Below, in pieces: positions 63,541 through 64,000 of a stretch of 64,000 bases of DNA (positions within the stretch are counted from its first letter, which is position 1; every line of letters begins with the position of its first letter). The notes under the pieces are model-generated. The model saw nothing but the letters and a program-made list of their open reading frames with translations. It searched no databases and was not told where the DNA came from. The DNA comes from Maea johnstoni (lineage: Eukaryota; Annelida; Polychaeta; Spionida; Magelonidae): contig OZ012685.1 in assembly GCA_963942565.1 (NCBI GenBank), forward strand, positions 26,847,490 through 26,911,489, read 5' to 3'. A program made the position numbers and the translations under genes.

Positions 63541-63908
63541 CTACAAAGATAAAAAGAATAAAAAACAAATTATTTTACGAGTTGTCCTGTACATTTCAAG
63601 GTCTTTATTAGCTGTACCTTGTTTCAAATATAAAAAAGTTTTCTTTTTATCCAAGGTAAGTTGATAGATGATTTAGGTAAATTGCCTTCCATTGAACATA
63701 TTGCTTGTAGGACTAAATGGATTTCTGAGGCCTCAACGAGGTTAACACTTGATTTTGAATTTCTTTAAATGTAACTGTTGTACTTGCATTTATTTTTGGT
63801 GAAAATGAATTTCTTTATAACTCTAAGTCCAAATTAAAGTTTGAGGTCCTAAAAAGTTAGGCAACCTGCACTTAAGCCTTATTGATTTTGGATTTTATCT
63901 TTGCGCAC
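63541..63908 (-). other. Intron of the arrestin-domain gene
   Basis: Follows (in transcript order, precedes) the exon at 63441-63540, whose acceptor tatctttgtag is clear. No further exon is recognised before the window ends. Confidence 0.4.
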
Positions 63909-64000
63909 CTAGCCCTTACGCTGCTGGTGGCTAATTTGGCCAATACAAAATGATGCAAAAAACCTGAAAAATGAATGAAACCCTGGCACATGGGTACTCA
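63909..64000 (+). mobile_element. Family A element, cut by the window end
   Basis: tagcccttacgctgctggtg, then gctaatttggccaatacaaa, aatgatgcaaaaaacctgaa and gaaaccctggcacatgggta. The rest should lie beyond 64000. Confidence 0.85.

Overview
The window is metazoan nuclear DNA. It is AT-rich, its genes have several short coding exons separated by GT-AG introns, and the introns and spacers are full of small DNA transposons, minisatellites and long (TA)n tracts. The gene set (CRLF3, BUD31, PDAP1, an arrestin-fold protein) is ordinary animal housekeeping and signalling. The repeat style suits a marine invertebrate, either a non-vertebrate deuterostome or a lophotrochozoan. I cannot name the species.

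Layout. Positions 1-16.9 kb show no gene I can support. They hold dispersed inverted-repeat elements, an 88-bp minisatellite of about 22.5 copies (9.19-11.16 kb) and a 92-99 bp array (15.84-16.58 kb). At 16.9-17.9 kb a minus-strand exon encodes an unrecognised low-complexity membrane protein. From 18 to 29 kb there are repeats and one weak P-loop-like fragment. At 29.5 kb lies a probable bidirectional promoter centred on a 16-bp CACGTG palindrome. Its plus-strand exon may be the 5' UTR of CRLF3, whose coding exons run from 34.6 to 41.8 kb. BUD31 (minus, 46.4-49.7 kb) and PDAP1 (plus, 50.2-55.3 kb) are head to head across 481 bp, as their human orthologues are. The 3' half of an arrestin-domain gene (minus) occupies 60.0-63.5 kb and continues beyond the window.

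How the genes relate. BUD31 is a spliceosome component and PDAP1 a basic/acidic phosphoprotein. They are linked by a shared promoter rather than an obvious pathway. CRLF3 and BUD31 converge, as do PDAP1 and the arrestin gene.

Most notable. (1) CRLF3 carries a six-fold 81-bp tandem array that duplicates a splice acceptor plus the start of its exon. Five acceptors stay in frame, so splice choice could add 0-4 copies of a 27-residue module just before the region carrying the WSPWS motif. (2) Similar tandem duplications of exon/splice-site boundaries occur at CRLF3 exon 3, at an arrestin-gene exon, and perhaps at 15.8-16.6 kb. (3) Several transposons are nested with exact target-site duplications, and two copies of one element serve as each other's empty insertion sites. 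(4) A family of about 215-bp elements with TTAACCCTT termini is present in 15 copies, five of them in introns.
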